In this document: piece by piece, positions 55,558 through 64,000 of the stretch
Numbering within the stretch: position 1 is the first letter of the stretch
Layout: each line of letters opens with the position of its first letter
Assembly: GCA_033558025.1 (NCBI GenBank)
Contig: JAUCEF010000003.1
Span: 1,142,001-1,206,000 of the forward strand
Direction: 5' to 3'
From: Phytophthora sp. 'mugwort'
Lineage: Eukaryota > Oomycota > Peronosporomycetes > Peronosporales > Peronosporaceae
Length of the DNA: 64,000 bases
Program-made: the position numbers and the translations under genes
The notes under the pieces: generated by a model
Seen by the model: the letters and a program-made list of their open reading frames with translations, nothing else
What the model was told of the DNA's origin: nothing
Database searches by the model: none

Positions 55558-56268
55558 TCACGGGGCATTGCAGTTCTGCATTGCGTTGTGCTGCTTGCAA
55601 AAGTAGTTGTGCTTCTGGTAGGAGCGACGATTGCAGCCGTCCATCTTGCAGCGGTTGCCGCCGCCGTGGGCCCAGCAGAAGCCGCCAGGAGCCGCCACCT
55701 TAGAGCAGCCGGGCGCATCGCAGATGTGGCCGCCACCGTGTGACCAGCAGTAGCCATAGCGCTTGGCCTTGCTGGTGCAGCCGGCGATCTTGCACAACTT
55801 GCATCCGCCATGATGGAAGCAGCGATTGTACAGGCGCGCGCCATGCATACAGTTCGGGTACGTGCAGCGAGAGCCGCCACCATGACGCACGCAACGGCCC
55901 CGCGAGACCGCGGCGCGCGGACACTCGTCCTGTGCGCAGATGGAGGACTTGCGCGCACGCATCTTGCCGTGATGGTTGCCGATGGCCAGCAGCTGCTCTA
56001 CGCGCTTCTCCATGATGGCGTTGCCCGCGAGCAGGCTGCGTCCTCCGATGTGCAGGCCGGAATGGCGAGCGCCACTTTTATTCACGTCCGAGTCGTCGTT
56101 GTCCGAGTCGGCCATGCCCATATCCTCCTTGCTGAGCGGGGACATGGTGGGTGACACGGAGGCGCCGCTGCTCCCGTGTGAAGGCGTGTGCAGCGACACC
56201 ACCGTGGGCAACGACGACGGGTTCAAGATGAAGGCCAACGCCGTCTTGTTCTCGTCCTCTAGAAACAT
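55558..56268 (-). CDS. WRKY19-like zinc-finger repeat protein, paralog 1
   Basis: Intact 236-residue protein. N-terminal motif LAFILNPSSLPTVVSL (residues 11-26), an acidic stretch near 50-62, a helical segment 83-100, then five zinc-type repeats of about 24 residues: C111-H129, C135-H153, C159-H177, C183-H201, C207-H227. The first four follow C-x4-C-x9-C-x2-H, mostly followed by GG(G), as in SKAKRYGYCWSHGGG; the last has an 11-residue spacer. The family (WRKY19-type CCHC/CxxHGGG repeats) is abundant in oomycetes and presumed to be regulatory or nucleic-acid-binding; no function is proven from sequence. ATG 56268 is the first in frame. A paralog lies 1.75 kb upstream. Confidence 0.85.
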   Translation of the reverse strand: MFLEDENKTALAFILNPSSLPTVVSLHTPSHGSSGASVSPTMSPLSKEDMGMADSDNDDSDVNKSGARHSGLHIGGRSLLAGNAIMEKRVEQLLAIGNHHGKMRARKSSICAQDECPRAAVSRGRCVRHGGGSRCTYPNCMHGARLYNRCFHHGGCKLCKIAGCTSKAKRYGYCWSHGGGHICDAPGCSKVAAPGGFCWAHGGGNRCKMDGCNRRSYQKHNYFCKQHNAMQNCNAP

Positions 56269-58020
56269 CGTTTGTGTTGAAGTGTTTCAGGCGAGGCGTG
56301 TATTGAAAAATGATCGATTAGCTGTGGGGGGACAGCTTCAATCGGGAATAGTAGGAGCCTTACGAAGACATTCTCGCCGCGCTGCGAGGATGGACCCGTC
56401 CCAGCCGGTGGCCTCATGAGGAGCACCTCCGCTGCGCGACGAGATTGGCCAAGTCCGGCGTGACGCTCTCTCACGCACCGTGCGAGGTGGAGATGGGACG
56501 TATGACGTCGCTCGCCGGCCAATGGGGAAACGCTCGTGGCAACGGCCGTGCCGTGCTGGTGTTCGAGGCTATTGCTTCAACTCTGGCAGATGGCGTCTGA
56601 AATGGCTGCTGCCGGCGGCAGCACTGAAGCCGATCAAGGTCGTGGCCGGTATGTACTCGGCTTAATGTTTCCATTAGACGTGATAGAGGAGACCGGCGGC
56701 GAATGTTCAGATTCATCTCACGGATAGTATACGGTAACTTGCATGCTAAAGTTTAGCCTAAACGTTTCGCCAGCCTAGCTCAACCGCTTGGGTGCATCGA
56801 TGTCCGCGCGCGTCGACCGGTTCCGGGACGTAGTTAGCGTTTGGCAAACCAACTCTGCCTGAGGAAGAGGGTCCACGCGCACCTCGACGAGGGATTCTCC
56901 TGCGCGATCATAATGAAGCGCGAGGCCTCGCTCTGTGTTCTTCTTGATCGCCGGTACGGAGAGAGTCTGAGCACAGGCCATGACGCGCCGCGACGGGGTG
57001 GCGACTACACATGGCCTCGGAATGCACCAGAACGCATCGAGGCCGTGCAGCAAAACACTCCGCATGTCCACGGCGAACGCACTGCAGTGGCGGCACAGCG
57101 CGGACAGTCGCCTGCCTGGCGCAGTTATTTGCAATGCGCGCTGGCGCTGTGCTCGCAGCGTGTGCTTGATGTTATAATACCTCAGCTTATAAACGGTTGC
57201 GCGACGTAAGGATCTGCGGAGGCACTTCTGAAGATTCTCACCACGCGGGCAGAAACGAGGGGAGTCCGGTGTCGGCCCGTTGTACTTGGACTGCAATGAT
57301 GCAGAATTTCTTGAGCAAGCGGTTTACAGTATGGATACACTACTGTAACGTTACTTATTATTTTACTTCTCGCAAATTAAAGCCTCAGCTTGACGCCGGT
57401 GCCCAGTTAAAAGAACTTCAGCGTGAGCAAAGGGCAGCACTACTGTTGCAGTCGGCAGACTGTGGCTGATGTGTGGCTCACGCACATGGTTTTTGCCTAC
57501 GCAATGCCTTCCGGGCGTCAGCGGACGCTGCCGCCAATCGCACGCAACCGAGCGCAACGCGTCATGGGCCCGGGCTTGCTCGGCCGCGGCGCGCGGGAAC
57601 GTGGCAAGCGCCGAGTGAGCTGACGGCGTCGTCATGCTTGCATGCAGCGGCGGTGAGAACAAAACGATGGTGAGTACCTTCTTCGACGAAGTGGTACTTC
57701 ATGCGGTTTAACGTGTGGTCTGATTGGCACAGCGCAAGGAAACACCGGCACTTGGCGCCGTTATTCACCCCGGTTGTGACCTCTCGTAGGCTAACTCTCA
57801 GCGTCACAGAACGAGGCCTTTCGCTCTCGCGCTTGAGGAAGAATATTTGTTCTGCTAAGGCACAAGCCCCCAGGTTTCCAAGTCAAATCAACCTGCATTA
57901 TTTATGGAAGATAGGTTCGCTCCAGACAAGCAAGACTAGGATCCTCATACTTTTGCGATAGATTTTTTTTAATTTTCAGGCTCGAATCTGAATAAATAGG
58001 CGGGTATATCTTGTATCCGC
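56269..58020. other. intergenic region between the zinc-protein paralogs
   Basis: Holds the promoter of paralog 1 and the 3' flank of paralog 2. The longest frame is 173 residues (57296-56775, minus), Arg/Cys-rich with no motif; I treat it as chance. No transposon ends recognised. Confidence 0.5.
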
Positions 58021-58821
58021 TTACACGTTGTAGGCGGCGTGGGCCTTGCAATAGTACCCGTACTTTTGGTATGAGCGCTTGCAGCAGCCCTCGAGCTTGC
58101 AGCGGTTGCCACCGCCGTGCGCCCAACATGATCCGCCCTGTGCCGCCACTTTGACGCATCCCTCGTGGCTGCAGATGCGACCGCCGCCATGCGACCAGCA
58201 GTAGCCGTAGCGCTTGGCCTTACTGTTGCATCCAGCAGCCAGACAGATAGTGGAGCCACCGTGCTGGAAGCAGCGGTTGCGCAGCTTGGCGCCGTTGGTG
58301 CAGCCCTCAAATGTGCAGCGCGAACCACCGCCGTGGCGCACGCAGCTGCGGCGCGAGACCGCGAGACTGGTGCAGCCCTTTTCCTTACAGAGGCGCGTCT
58401 TCTTCTTGTGCGACGACGCGGCGGCCGAACCATTTGGGGGACTGTCGAGGTCCGAGATTTCGCTGTCGGAGCTTGTAGCTGCAGACACACAGCCATCGAT
58501 GGGCGGTGACAAGATCGACGGCATGAAGATCGATGGCAGCATCACGGCGTCGGTGTGAATCTTCTTGAAAGTCTCGGCGGCGACCATTCCGGGCAGCTGC
58601 TCGAAATCGCGCTTGCGGCGCAGCACATGGGGGCTCGGAGCACGCAGCAGCGCGGCCAGCACGATCTGTTCGCCGTTCCAGTCCGAGACGGAGCTGGGTG
58701 AGCCCGAGCCCCAGCACGGCGACAAGCAGGTGGTCTTGGGTGTCAACGAGGCCACCGTCGGAAGCAGTTCAGCCTCGCCGACAGGGTTGAGGATGAAGTC
58801 CAGCTGGGTCTTGGTGGTCAT
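58021..58821 (-). CDS. WRKY19-like zinc-finger repeat protein, paralog 2
   Basis: Intact 266-residue protein, same architecture as the gene at 55558-56268. N-terminus QLDFILNPVGEAELLPTVAS (residues 6-25), a variable Ser/Pro-rich middle with RRKRDFEQLPGMVA near 68, then five zinc-type repeats: C145-H163, C169-H187, C193-H211, C217-H235, C241-H261, e.g. CNSKAKRYGYCWSHGGG. The repeats are far more similar between the two genes than the middle region, and the N-terminal F-I-L-N-P...L-P-T-V motif is also kept. No intron or damage visible. Likely a tandem duplicate; regulatory role inferred only. Confidence 0.85.
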   Translation of the reverse strand: MTTKTQLDFILNPVGEAELLPTVASLTPKTTCLSPCWGSGSPSSVSDWNGEQIVLAALLRAPSPHVLRRKRDFEQLPGMVAAETFKKIHTDAVMLPSIFMPSILSPPIDGCVSAATSSDSEISDLDSPPNGSAAASSHKKKTRLCKEKGCTSLAVSRRSCVRHGGGSRCTFEGCTNGAKLRNRCFQHGGSTICLAAGCNSKAKRYGYCWSHGGGRICSHEGCVKVAAQGGSCWAHGGGNRCKLEGCCKRSYQKYGYYCKAHAAYNV

Positions 58822-59937
58822 GCTGGTAACTTATGTTAAGCGATGCGAGTTAAGTTATGCGCCAGCGGGTTCCGTCGAAAGAGGAAACAGGAGATGGCAG
58901 GAGATGGTCACTGCGCAAGAGCGAATCTCGTCGAGGTGGGGCGCCGGAGCGGCTGTGGGCGGCAAGAGGCTGGGTTGAGGCTACCAGGCGGTGGCGTGGA
59001 CAATGAGATTCGCGCGCGAGCGGGCGTCGAACCAAACGCAAAATGTGGTGAGCGTAGCGCGTGCGCGGTGGCGGAGATGGCAGCGCCTGACCGCATGCAA
59101 ATAAGAACGCATTGGGTCCAGCCCCCGGAAAAGGGCGAAATGCCACTTTGAGCGACAGCAGAAGTTCATTGGCGCATCCGTGGTCCGCTGTAGCCACTTA
59201 TACCCCGCGAATTCGTCTACGTGGACGTCTATTGAGGCGACCGCGCCAATTTCAGCCAATCTCCACATATGCAGCCAAGAGACGCGCAGGCGATACGTAC
59301 GTAGCATGAATATGGCTCTTCTATCTCATTCTCGCCCTTCAACACCAGAACACAAATCGGCATATGGTGATCCAATTGCTGCGCCTGGAACTGCGACGCG
59401 GCGCGCACGCGCCAATGAGCACTGCACGCCGCGCCGCGCTGCCGGTCAAGTGATGCTCTGGAGGTCACTGGTGAGGTGATGCCGTCTCCTAACTGAGTTA
59501 TGCGTGCTGCTTGTCTGTTTACCTCAACGAGTAGAGCAGCAAAGCTCGTTTGCAGCAAGTTTTACAGCCGAAAACGTGCACGACGGGTATTCTGAAATTT
59601 CGGGGCCAGTGATGCCAACCGACACAAACAAAAATGGTTTACACGCCACTGTGCTTAATTACGTAGAGAGTGACTGTGCGCCGGCGTCGGCCCTGCCATG
59701 CGGACAGCCGATCAAATCGCGCCCGAGTGGGAGGCAATCGTCGGCGTGTGCTCTGCTCAGTCGCCGCAAAACTGACTGGGGCTAGCCCAGCTGGAGCTTT
59801 GTCTTTGCGACTGCGCGTCTTTAAGCGCGGCGGATTTGGACGGCATCTCGCCGAGGGAGTGATAGCGTCGCGCTTGGTCGCGGCGCGGCTTGTCCTGTTC
59901 GAACGACAAGTACCTAATGAAGCACGCCAAAACTTAA
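58822..59937. other. intergenic, upstream of zinc-protein paralog 2
   Basis: GC-rich, Arg-rich frames on both strands without motifs. Contains the promoter of the 58021-58821 gene. Possible TTAA border of the second piggyBac element at 59934-59937. Confidence 0.45.
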
Positions 59938-61447
59938 CACACACCCCAGCCCGAGGCCTTTTGGTTGCGCCTATTTCCCTAAACCCTATACACGATAGTA
60001 TTTATCCAATAGATGGGCATCCATACTATAATTAAAATTAAATTTAATGTGTCTCAAAGCCGGATCATGCACCTAACCCACGATGAAGTATCGTGTCCAC
60101 TTCGAGTAAATGTGTCATCGAAAAACACGATCGTGTATTTATTGTCAATTGGGCGCAAAGACGGCACACTGCCAGGATGAAGACGGTGCATCATTTGTCG
60201 ATATTTAGAGATACAAACCATCTGGCAATGCATCAATGCAGTAGTATATTCAACCCACGAACAAAAATAAAGCCGGATGCCGACTATTTGGCGTCATCAC
60301 TGCCACGAGCGCGGTTGTGCTGGGATGAACTGTCGCTTACGACTTCATTGCTGGACTGGCCGGAGGAATCGTTGTCGCCACCATCTCCACCGGTAGGTTG
60401 CTTAGGCTTTTGCGCACGAATTTTGCGTTTGCTGCGCGACTGAGGTATCAAAGTGCCGTTTTTTCCAATGTTTTTGCCAGATCTCGAAGCAAGAAGCTGA
60501 CACACCGTTGCTTGAATGCTTCACCTTGTTGCAGAGAAACACACTAGCAGCCAAGGCATGTCTCGACGCCGCTTTTAGCTTGCATTCGCCGCAGAAAGAG
60601 GTCGTTTCGCCTCCACGCAACTCCCCGTCAGCCTTTAGAACCGAACACACCTTGCATGCGCGCTGGTGGCGCTTTCTGGCTTGGCTCGCACTGCCCTTCC
60701 GTCACTCATCCGTCTGTACCGGCACGTGATTAACGTTGATTTGGCGCGTCCTTTCAGGTGTCTGCAGTAGCCCATGGTAACGCAGTAGTTGCTGCCAGTC
60801 CTCAGGTAGCAGCTGGCACAACTCCAAGTGCAGTTGCTTGAGGAATAGCACGTGTGATATCTTGATCTTGCCATCTTTCGCGCGACGGCAGTTGTACGCA
60901 ATGAATGCGTTGATGACGGCGAGGTCATAAGACCGAGGAAGAGAGACTAGTAATACTTCTTGTAGCGCCTAGCCAATTGCAAAGAGTATCTACAGAAAAA
61001 CAATGCTATCAGACATGATAAGCAACACACCAATAAATATATACACACGATAACACAACTTGCCTTTGGAGACGCAACTGATCATGCACGTCGACGCGGC
61101 ATGAAGGTTTGATAGTCCTTCACCATCCTCGGTGCCATCAGCTCAGCTTCGTTGTATGTGATCGGGTCACGCCGCACAATTCTGTCCTCCTATGAACTCC
61201 TACCCGTTGCTAATATGTGGACACTTGTTTGTCATACCACCGAATTACCTTCATTGCAGGAACATGTACTGACGTCGCCACCTCGTACGTGCCTCGCTCA
61301 ATATGAGCAGGGCGCTTATTTGAAGCTCTTCGTCCATTCTTCAGCTTCTTTGGGAGGATATCCTCACACAGTCCGCGTTTGTTCATCATTATCGTTCCAA
61401 AGGTGTAAAAGTTCATCGTAAACAGTTGCATGCGCCAGCAATACTGA

Positions 61448-61575
61448 AGCTAAATCAGAATTTATGTAAATTGTTGATTATTTAAAATTTGTTCATAATT
61501 ACATTTAAAATTACTATTTAAAAATAATTTTAATAAAAAAGAGATTTTTATAATTGAAAATATTTTGAAAAATAT
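61448..61575. repeat. about 128-bp AT-rich insertion in piggyBac copy 2
   Basis: About 91 percent A+T, lying directly after the second catalytic-Asp block (VVIDRFY) and before MQLFTMNFY, where copy 1 is continuous (VITDGFYSSMPLSMQLLTM). No clear GT-AG placement that would keep the frame, so it looks like an insertion rather than an intron. Confidence 0.65.
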
Positions 61576-62416
61576 ATAGAACCGATCTATAACGACCGGG
61601 TGGAACGCGCGAGGTCCAGTGGGTTCAAAAACGTGCTGGAGGTTCCTCACAAATGCTGCTGGGCCGGACTTCTCGTCGGGTGGAGTGCTGTCGTAGTGCA
61701 TTTGCCGTGTACCGCAATAGACTTCAAAGCTATATCAGGCACGATTCATAAAATCTTAGCATGTGGCAGACACGATAACATATGTTTAGGTCAAAAACAA
61801 ACCGTGCCCGAAGGCACGGCTAAAGCTTCTTACCGGATGTAGTATGCGGTCTGCGAACAACAGAGCATGCAGAGTTTGGTACCCCACTTGTGGGGTTTAT
61901 CCTTCATATAAACCCGCATGCGATTGAACGACGACCTTGACGGAAGCATCGCTTCGTCGAAGACCATGACCAGCGGGGGAATGAAGTTCTTCTCAGAGCT
62001 TGCTTGAAGGGATGTAATCACGGGCCGAAGTTTCCACGCGCGGTCTGCGGCTGCTTGAGGGTCCGCATTTGCTGCTGAAATGCATGTTGCGTGATAGATG
62101 CTCAAAACGGTCTCGAGTCAATGAACTTGTTGAAGCAACCGCGAGGAATTGCCCATTCATCTGTCGTCTTCCAGTGATGTGCGAATATTTACTTGTTCTG
62201 CGCAATTGTTCTAGCGATGAGAAGACCTATAAACACACAGAATTCTCTGCCAGAAATAGCAGGCGTTGCTTGTAGGAGGGCCTTGATCTGATCAGCCGTC
62301 TGCATTTGAAAGTCAGGACGTTTGGGTTGACGGGCTTGCTTCTTAGCGTGTTGAGCAGCAACTCGCTTGTCCAAAATTTTCACAAAATAGTCATTCGCAA
62401 TATTCTCCCACAAGTT

Positions 62417-62429
62417 GGGGGGGGGGGGG
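62417..62429 (+). repeat. G13 homopolymer
   Basis: Thirteen G on the plus strand, a Pro run on the coding strand, at a frame break in the piggyBac transposase. Confidence 0.85.
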
Positions 62430-62706
62430 TCGCAAAGAGGAAGAAAGCTCCCAACGCCGTTGATGCAGCATCTAGCGCTTCGCCAGTTGACCCGTGATCT
62501 CCGTTGTAAATATCAGAATAGTCCACATTCATCCACGTATCATGCAGGGCATCGTACGGTAGTTTCAGTGCCCTCAAAAACAGGATCAGGTTCACCACTC
62601 CCTATGTCCTCGTCGTCATCGTACACTGCATCCTCGCTTTCACCGTCGGAGGTAAATCCTGCAAAGTCCGCAGGGTCATCTCCAGATTCAACCAAATTTG
62701 GATCGG

Positions 62707-62772
62707 CTACATACAAACACAATAAAGTTTAGTAACGGGTATTCATAACGTGTCTTTACACTATAAGCTTAC
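62707..62772 (-). other. 66-nt spliceosomal intron in piggyBac copy 2
   Basis: Minus strand GTAAGC...TATGTAG with a TACTAAAC branch-like sequence near the middle. Splicing joins the upstream exon to PDPNLVESGDDP in frame; the same junction exists in copy 1 at 4422-4449. Confidence 0.75.
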
Positions 62773-63023
62773 GGATCATTGCGGTGGCGGTGATCGCGAC
62801 GTCGTCTATCGTTTCTTCTGCTTCATATCTGGCCGGGCCACAGGCATCCATTTCAGATTCATCGGCGTCGACGTAGTCGTCGTTATCTACGTCTGCAGCG
62901 TCAAAGTCAGCACTAATCTCCGTTGGGGAGAAGCTGATGCATCACTCAAGTCTTCATCTCCCACATGCGGAGAGGTTGGTATCAGCCTCTCAGTATCGAC
63001 CGGACGTTGCGAAACATCCATTA

Positions 63024-63082
63024 CTGTAACAGACACGATAGTGTTAGACAGATGACGCGTACACACAATAAGTTGCATGTAC
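63024..63082 (-). other. intron (59 nt) in piggyBac copy 2, one of a duplicated pair
   Basis: Minus strand GTACATGC...CTGTTACAG. Nearly the same sequence as the intron 179 bp upstream in the gene (63202-63261), sharing TTATTGTGTGTACG and CTATCGTGTCTGTT. Confidence 0.65.
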
Positions 63083-63201
63083 CTTTTGAGATCGAAGCAC
63101 TAGCACTCGTCGCGCCTGTATTCGATCCGTCAGCATTCGGTACTTCTGCATTCGTTGCGTCAGCACTCAGCGTACCCATGTTCGGCGAAAGGGTAGCACC
63201 G

Positions 63202-63261
63202 CTTGGAACAGACACGATAGAGTTAGACAAATAACACGTACACACAATAAGCTGCATATAC
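63202..63261 (-). other. intron (60 nt) in piggyBac copy 2, duplicate of 63024-63082
   Basis: Minus strand GTATATGC...CTGTTCCAAG. With the exon between them, the two introns form a tandem duplication of an exon-intron module. Confidence 0.65.
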
Positions 63262-63699
63262 CTTGCGAGTTCCACGTTCCCGAAAGCGTTGGTCAGTCTT
63301 GCACAGTCAATGCACTACCTGCAGATGCCTTTGCTTTCATTCACAGCCGCTTCTTTCTTCAGCTCCTCTGATAAAGCACCATGCGTTAGATGAGTGTTTG
63401 AACCCCATACAGGCAACGCGTACTTACCCAAGTCGACGCGGTCCAAATAGAGCATAAACTCCATCTCTCCGACGAAAATATCTACGCCGCGCGTGTCTTT
63501 CTTGGTCTTCACCGGCTTGAGGTACGTGTAATCATTGGGTAAATCCATAGGGGGCTTCGATATCCAGCCTTCTCGACGCAGTTCACGCCAACGAGCTTGA
63601 AATCCGGTCATCTGTGCGTCAGCGGAAGGAATTCTAGATTGAGCGAGAAGTGGGTGGCGGGAAAAGGCACCTGCAATCGTCAATACTGTACCGTCATGA

Positions 63700-64000
63700 C
63701 ACCCATCGCTGTCTCAGGATGCACGGAGCGCGTTTTCTGGAAAACTTTCTTGGTCACGTGGAAGTAGCACATCAGGAAGACATAGGATGAGTTTGGACCG
63801 AACACATCGAGGACAGCATTTCACTGGGCTGCGTCAGAATCATCCATCAAATAGTGGATGCGTAGCGGCTTCCATGTGACACGGCCGCACAGCTGCCGCC
63901 ATACCGTGAACACCGCTGTGTAGTGCAGTTGTTGCTGCTGGGAGACGATAAATACCACCACTAAGTGGAACCGCCGAGCTCGGTCCGACACGCCGACGAC
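63700..64000 (-). pseudogene. Mutator-like (MULE) transposase fragment
   Basis: Minus frame, entering from the right edge: SDRARRFHLVVVFIVSQQQQ, VTWKPLRIHYLMDDSDAAQ, stop, NAVLDVFGPNSSYVFLMCYF, HVTKKVFQKTRSVHPETAMG. This is the MULE catalytic core, with an Asp in the H-Y-x-M-D-D block and the C-x-F-H-V segment. It stops near 63690 at the piggyBac copy. A stop codon shows it is inactive. Confidence 0.7.

Larger units (their letters stand above)
60284..63683 (-). pseudogene. piggyBac-type transposase, copy 2, with introns
   Basis: Minus strand. N-terminus 63683-63315 (TGFQARWRELRREGWISKPP, KTKKDTRG), acidic exons at 63201-63083 and 62722-62540 (DPNLVESGDDPADF), then IANDYFVKILDKRVAAQHAK (62400), MVFDEAMLPSRSSFNRMRVY (61980, first Asp), VVIDRFY (61600, second Asp block), MQLFTMNFYTFG (61430), and the Cys-rich C-terminus (FLKQLHLELCQLL near 60840; CGECKLKAASRH near 60580; CFEIWQKHW near 60490). 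Three introns and an AT-rich insertion interrupt it. Frameshifts show it is dead. Confidence 0.82.
59938..63690 (-). mobile_element. piggyBac-like transposon, copy 2
   Basis: Second element of the same family as 1606-5701 and in the same orientation. Left border probably TTAA at 59934-59937; words after it (CCTAAACCCTA, CCCACGATG) recur in the left end of copy 1. The right side stops near 63690 against a Mutator-like transposase without a recognisable TTAA, so that end is truncated or diverged. Confidence 0.6.

Noticed and set aside
56775..57296. 173-residue minus frame between the zinc-protein genes
   Set aside because: Arg/Cys-rich, no motif, no conserved pattern; likely a chance frame in GC-rich sequence.
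1..64000. RxLR or CRN effector genes, CRISPR arrays, rRNA genes
   Set aside because: Looked for signal peptide plus RxLR, LxLFLAK-type starts, regular spaced repeats and rRNA motifs; none were found.

Overview
This window reads like a transposon-rich stretch of an oomycete nuclear genome, most likely Phytophthora or a close relative. The evidence is the kind of repeats present (Ty3/gypsy elements with long PR-RT linkers, one with a second RNase H; a copia element; piggyBac-like, hAT, Mutator-like, DDE_4 and pogo-like transposases), short introns, and two proteins with WRKY19-type C-x4-C-x9-C-x2-H-GGG repeats. I see no tRNA or rRNA gene, no CRISPR, no bacterial-style operon and no recognisable RxLR or CRN effector. 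Family names are recognised from motifs; no database search was run.

Only three genes look intact: an SNRNP27-type tri-snRNP splicing protein (15886-16413, minus) and two tandem paralogous zinc-binding proteins (55558-56268 and 58021-58821, minus). A leucine-rich-repeat gene with a hydrophobic N-terminus (14179-15750, minus) and a TPR-like fragment (13680-14010) lie beside SNRNP27 but are broken by frameshifts and stops.

Layout. 1-6300: a gypsy gag-protease (family G1, minus) split by a piggyBac-like element at 1606-5701 that still has TTAA duplications and inverted ends. 6301-13700: scattered relics (DDE_4 transposase tail, tRNA-like repeat, 110-bp tandem repeat, hAT tail, acidic ORFs, inverted repeats). 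13680-16413: host-gene block. 16566-17660: LTR and gag of gypsy family A (plus). 17890-22860: gypsy family C (minus) lacking its reverse transcriptase. 22865-35820: a large gypsy element, family D (plus), extremely rich in GGATC, with a family-C RT block inserted in its gag, a dual RNase H, and a long antisense coiled-coil ORF at its 3' end. 35822-41700: a copia element (minus) split by a hAT transposon (plus). 42000-47600: mostly unassigned, with a dead pogo-like transposase. 47598-55160: a nearly complete gypsy A element (minus), also with an antisense ORF between pol and the 3' LTR. 55558-58821: the zinc-protein pair. About 59938-63690: a second piggyBac-like copy (minus) with recognisable introns. 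63700-64000: a Mutator-like transposase fragment.

Almost all transposon ORFs are frameshifted or truncated, so the region is mainly a nested graveyard around three genes. The most notable signals are (i) antisense ORFs in the same 3' position of three gypsy families, (ii) the GGATC saturation of element D in both coding and non-coding parts, (iii) conserved introns in two piggyBac copies, (iv) the piggyBac insertion whose empty site restores an in-frame gag, and (v) several fold-back duplications.
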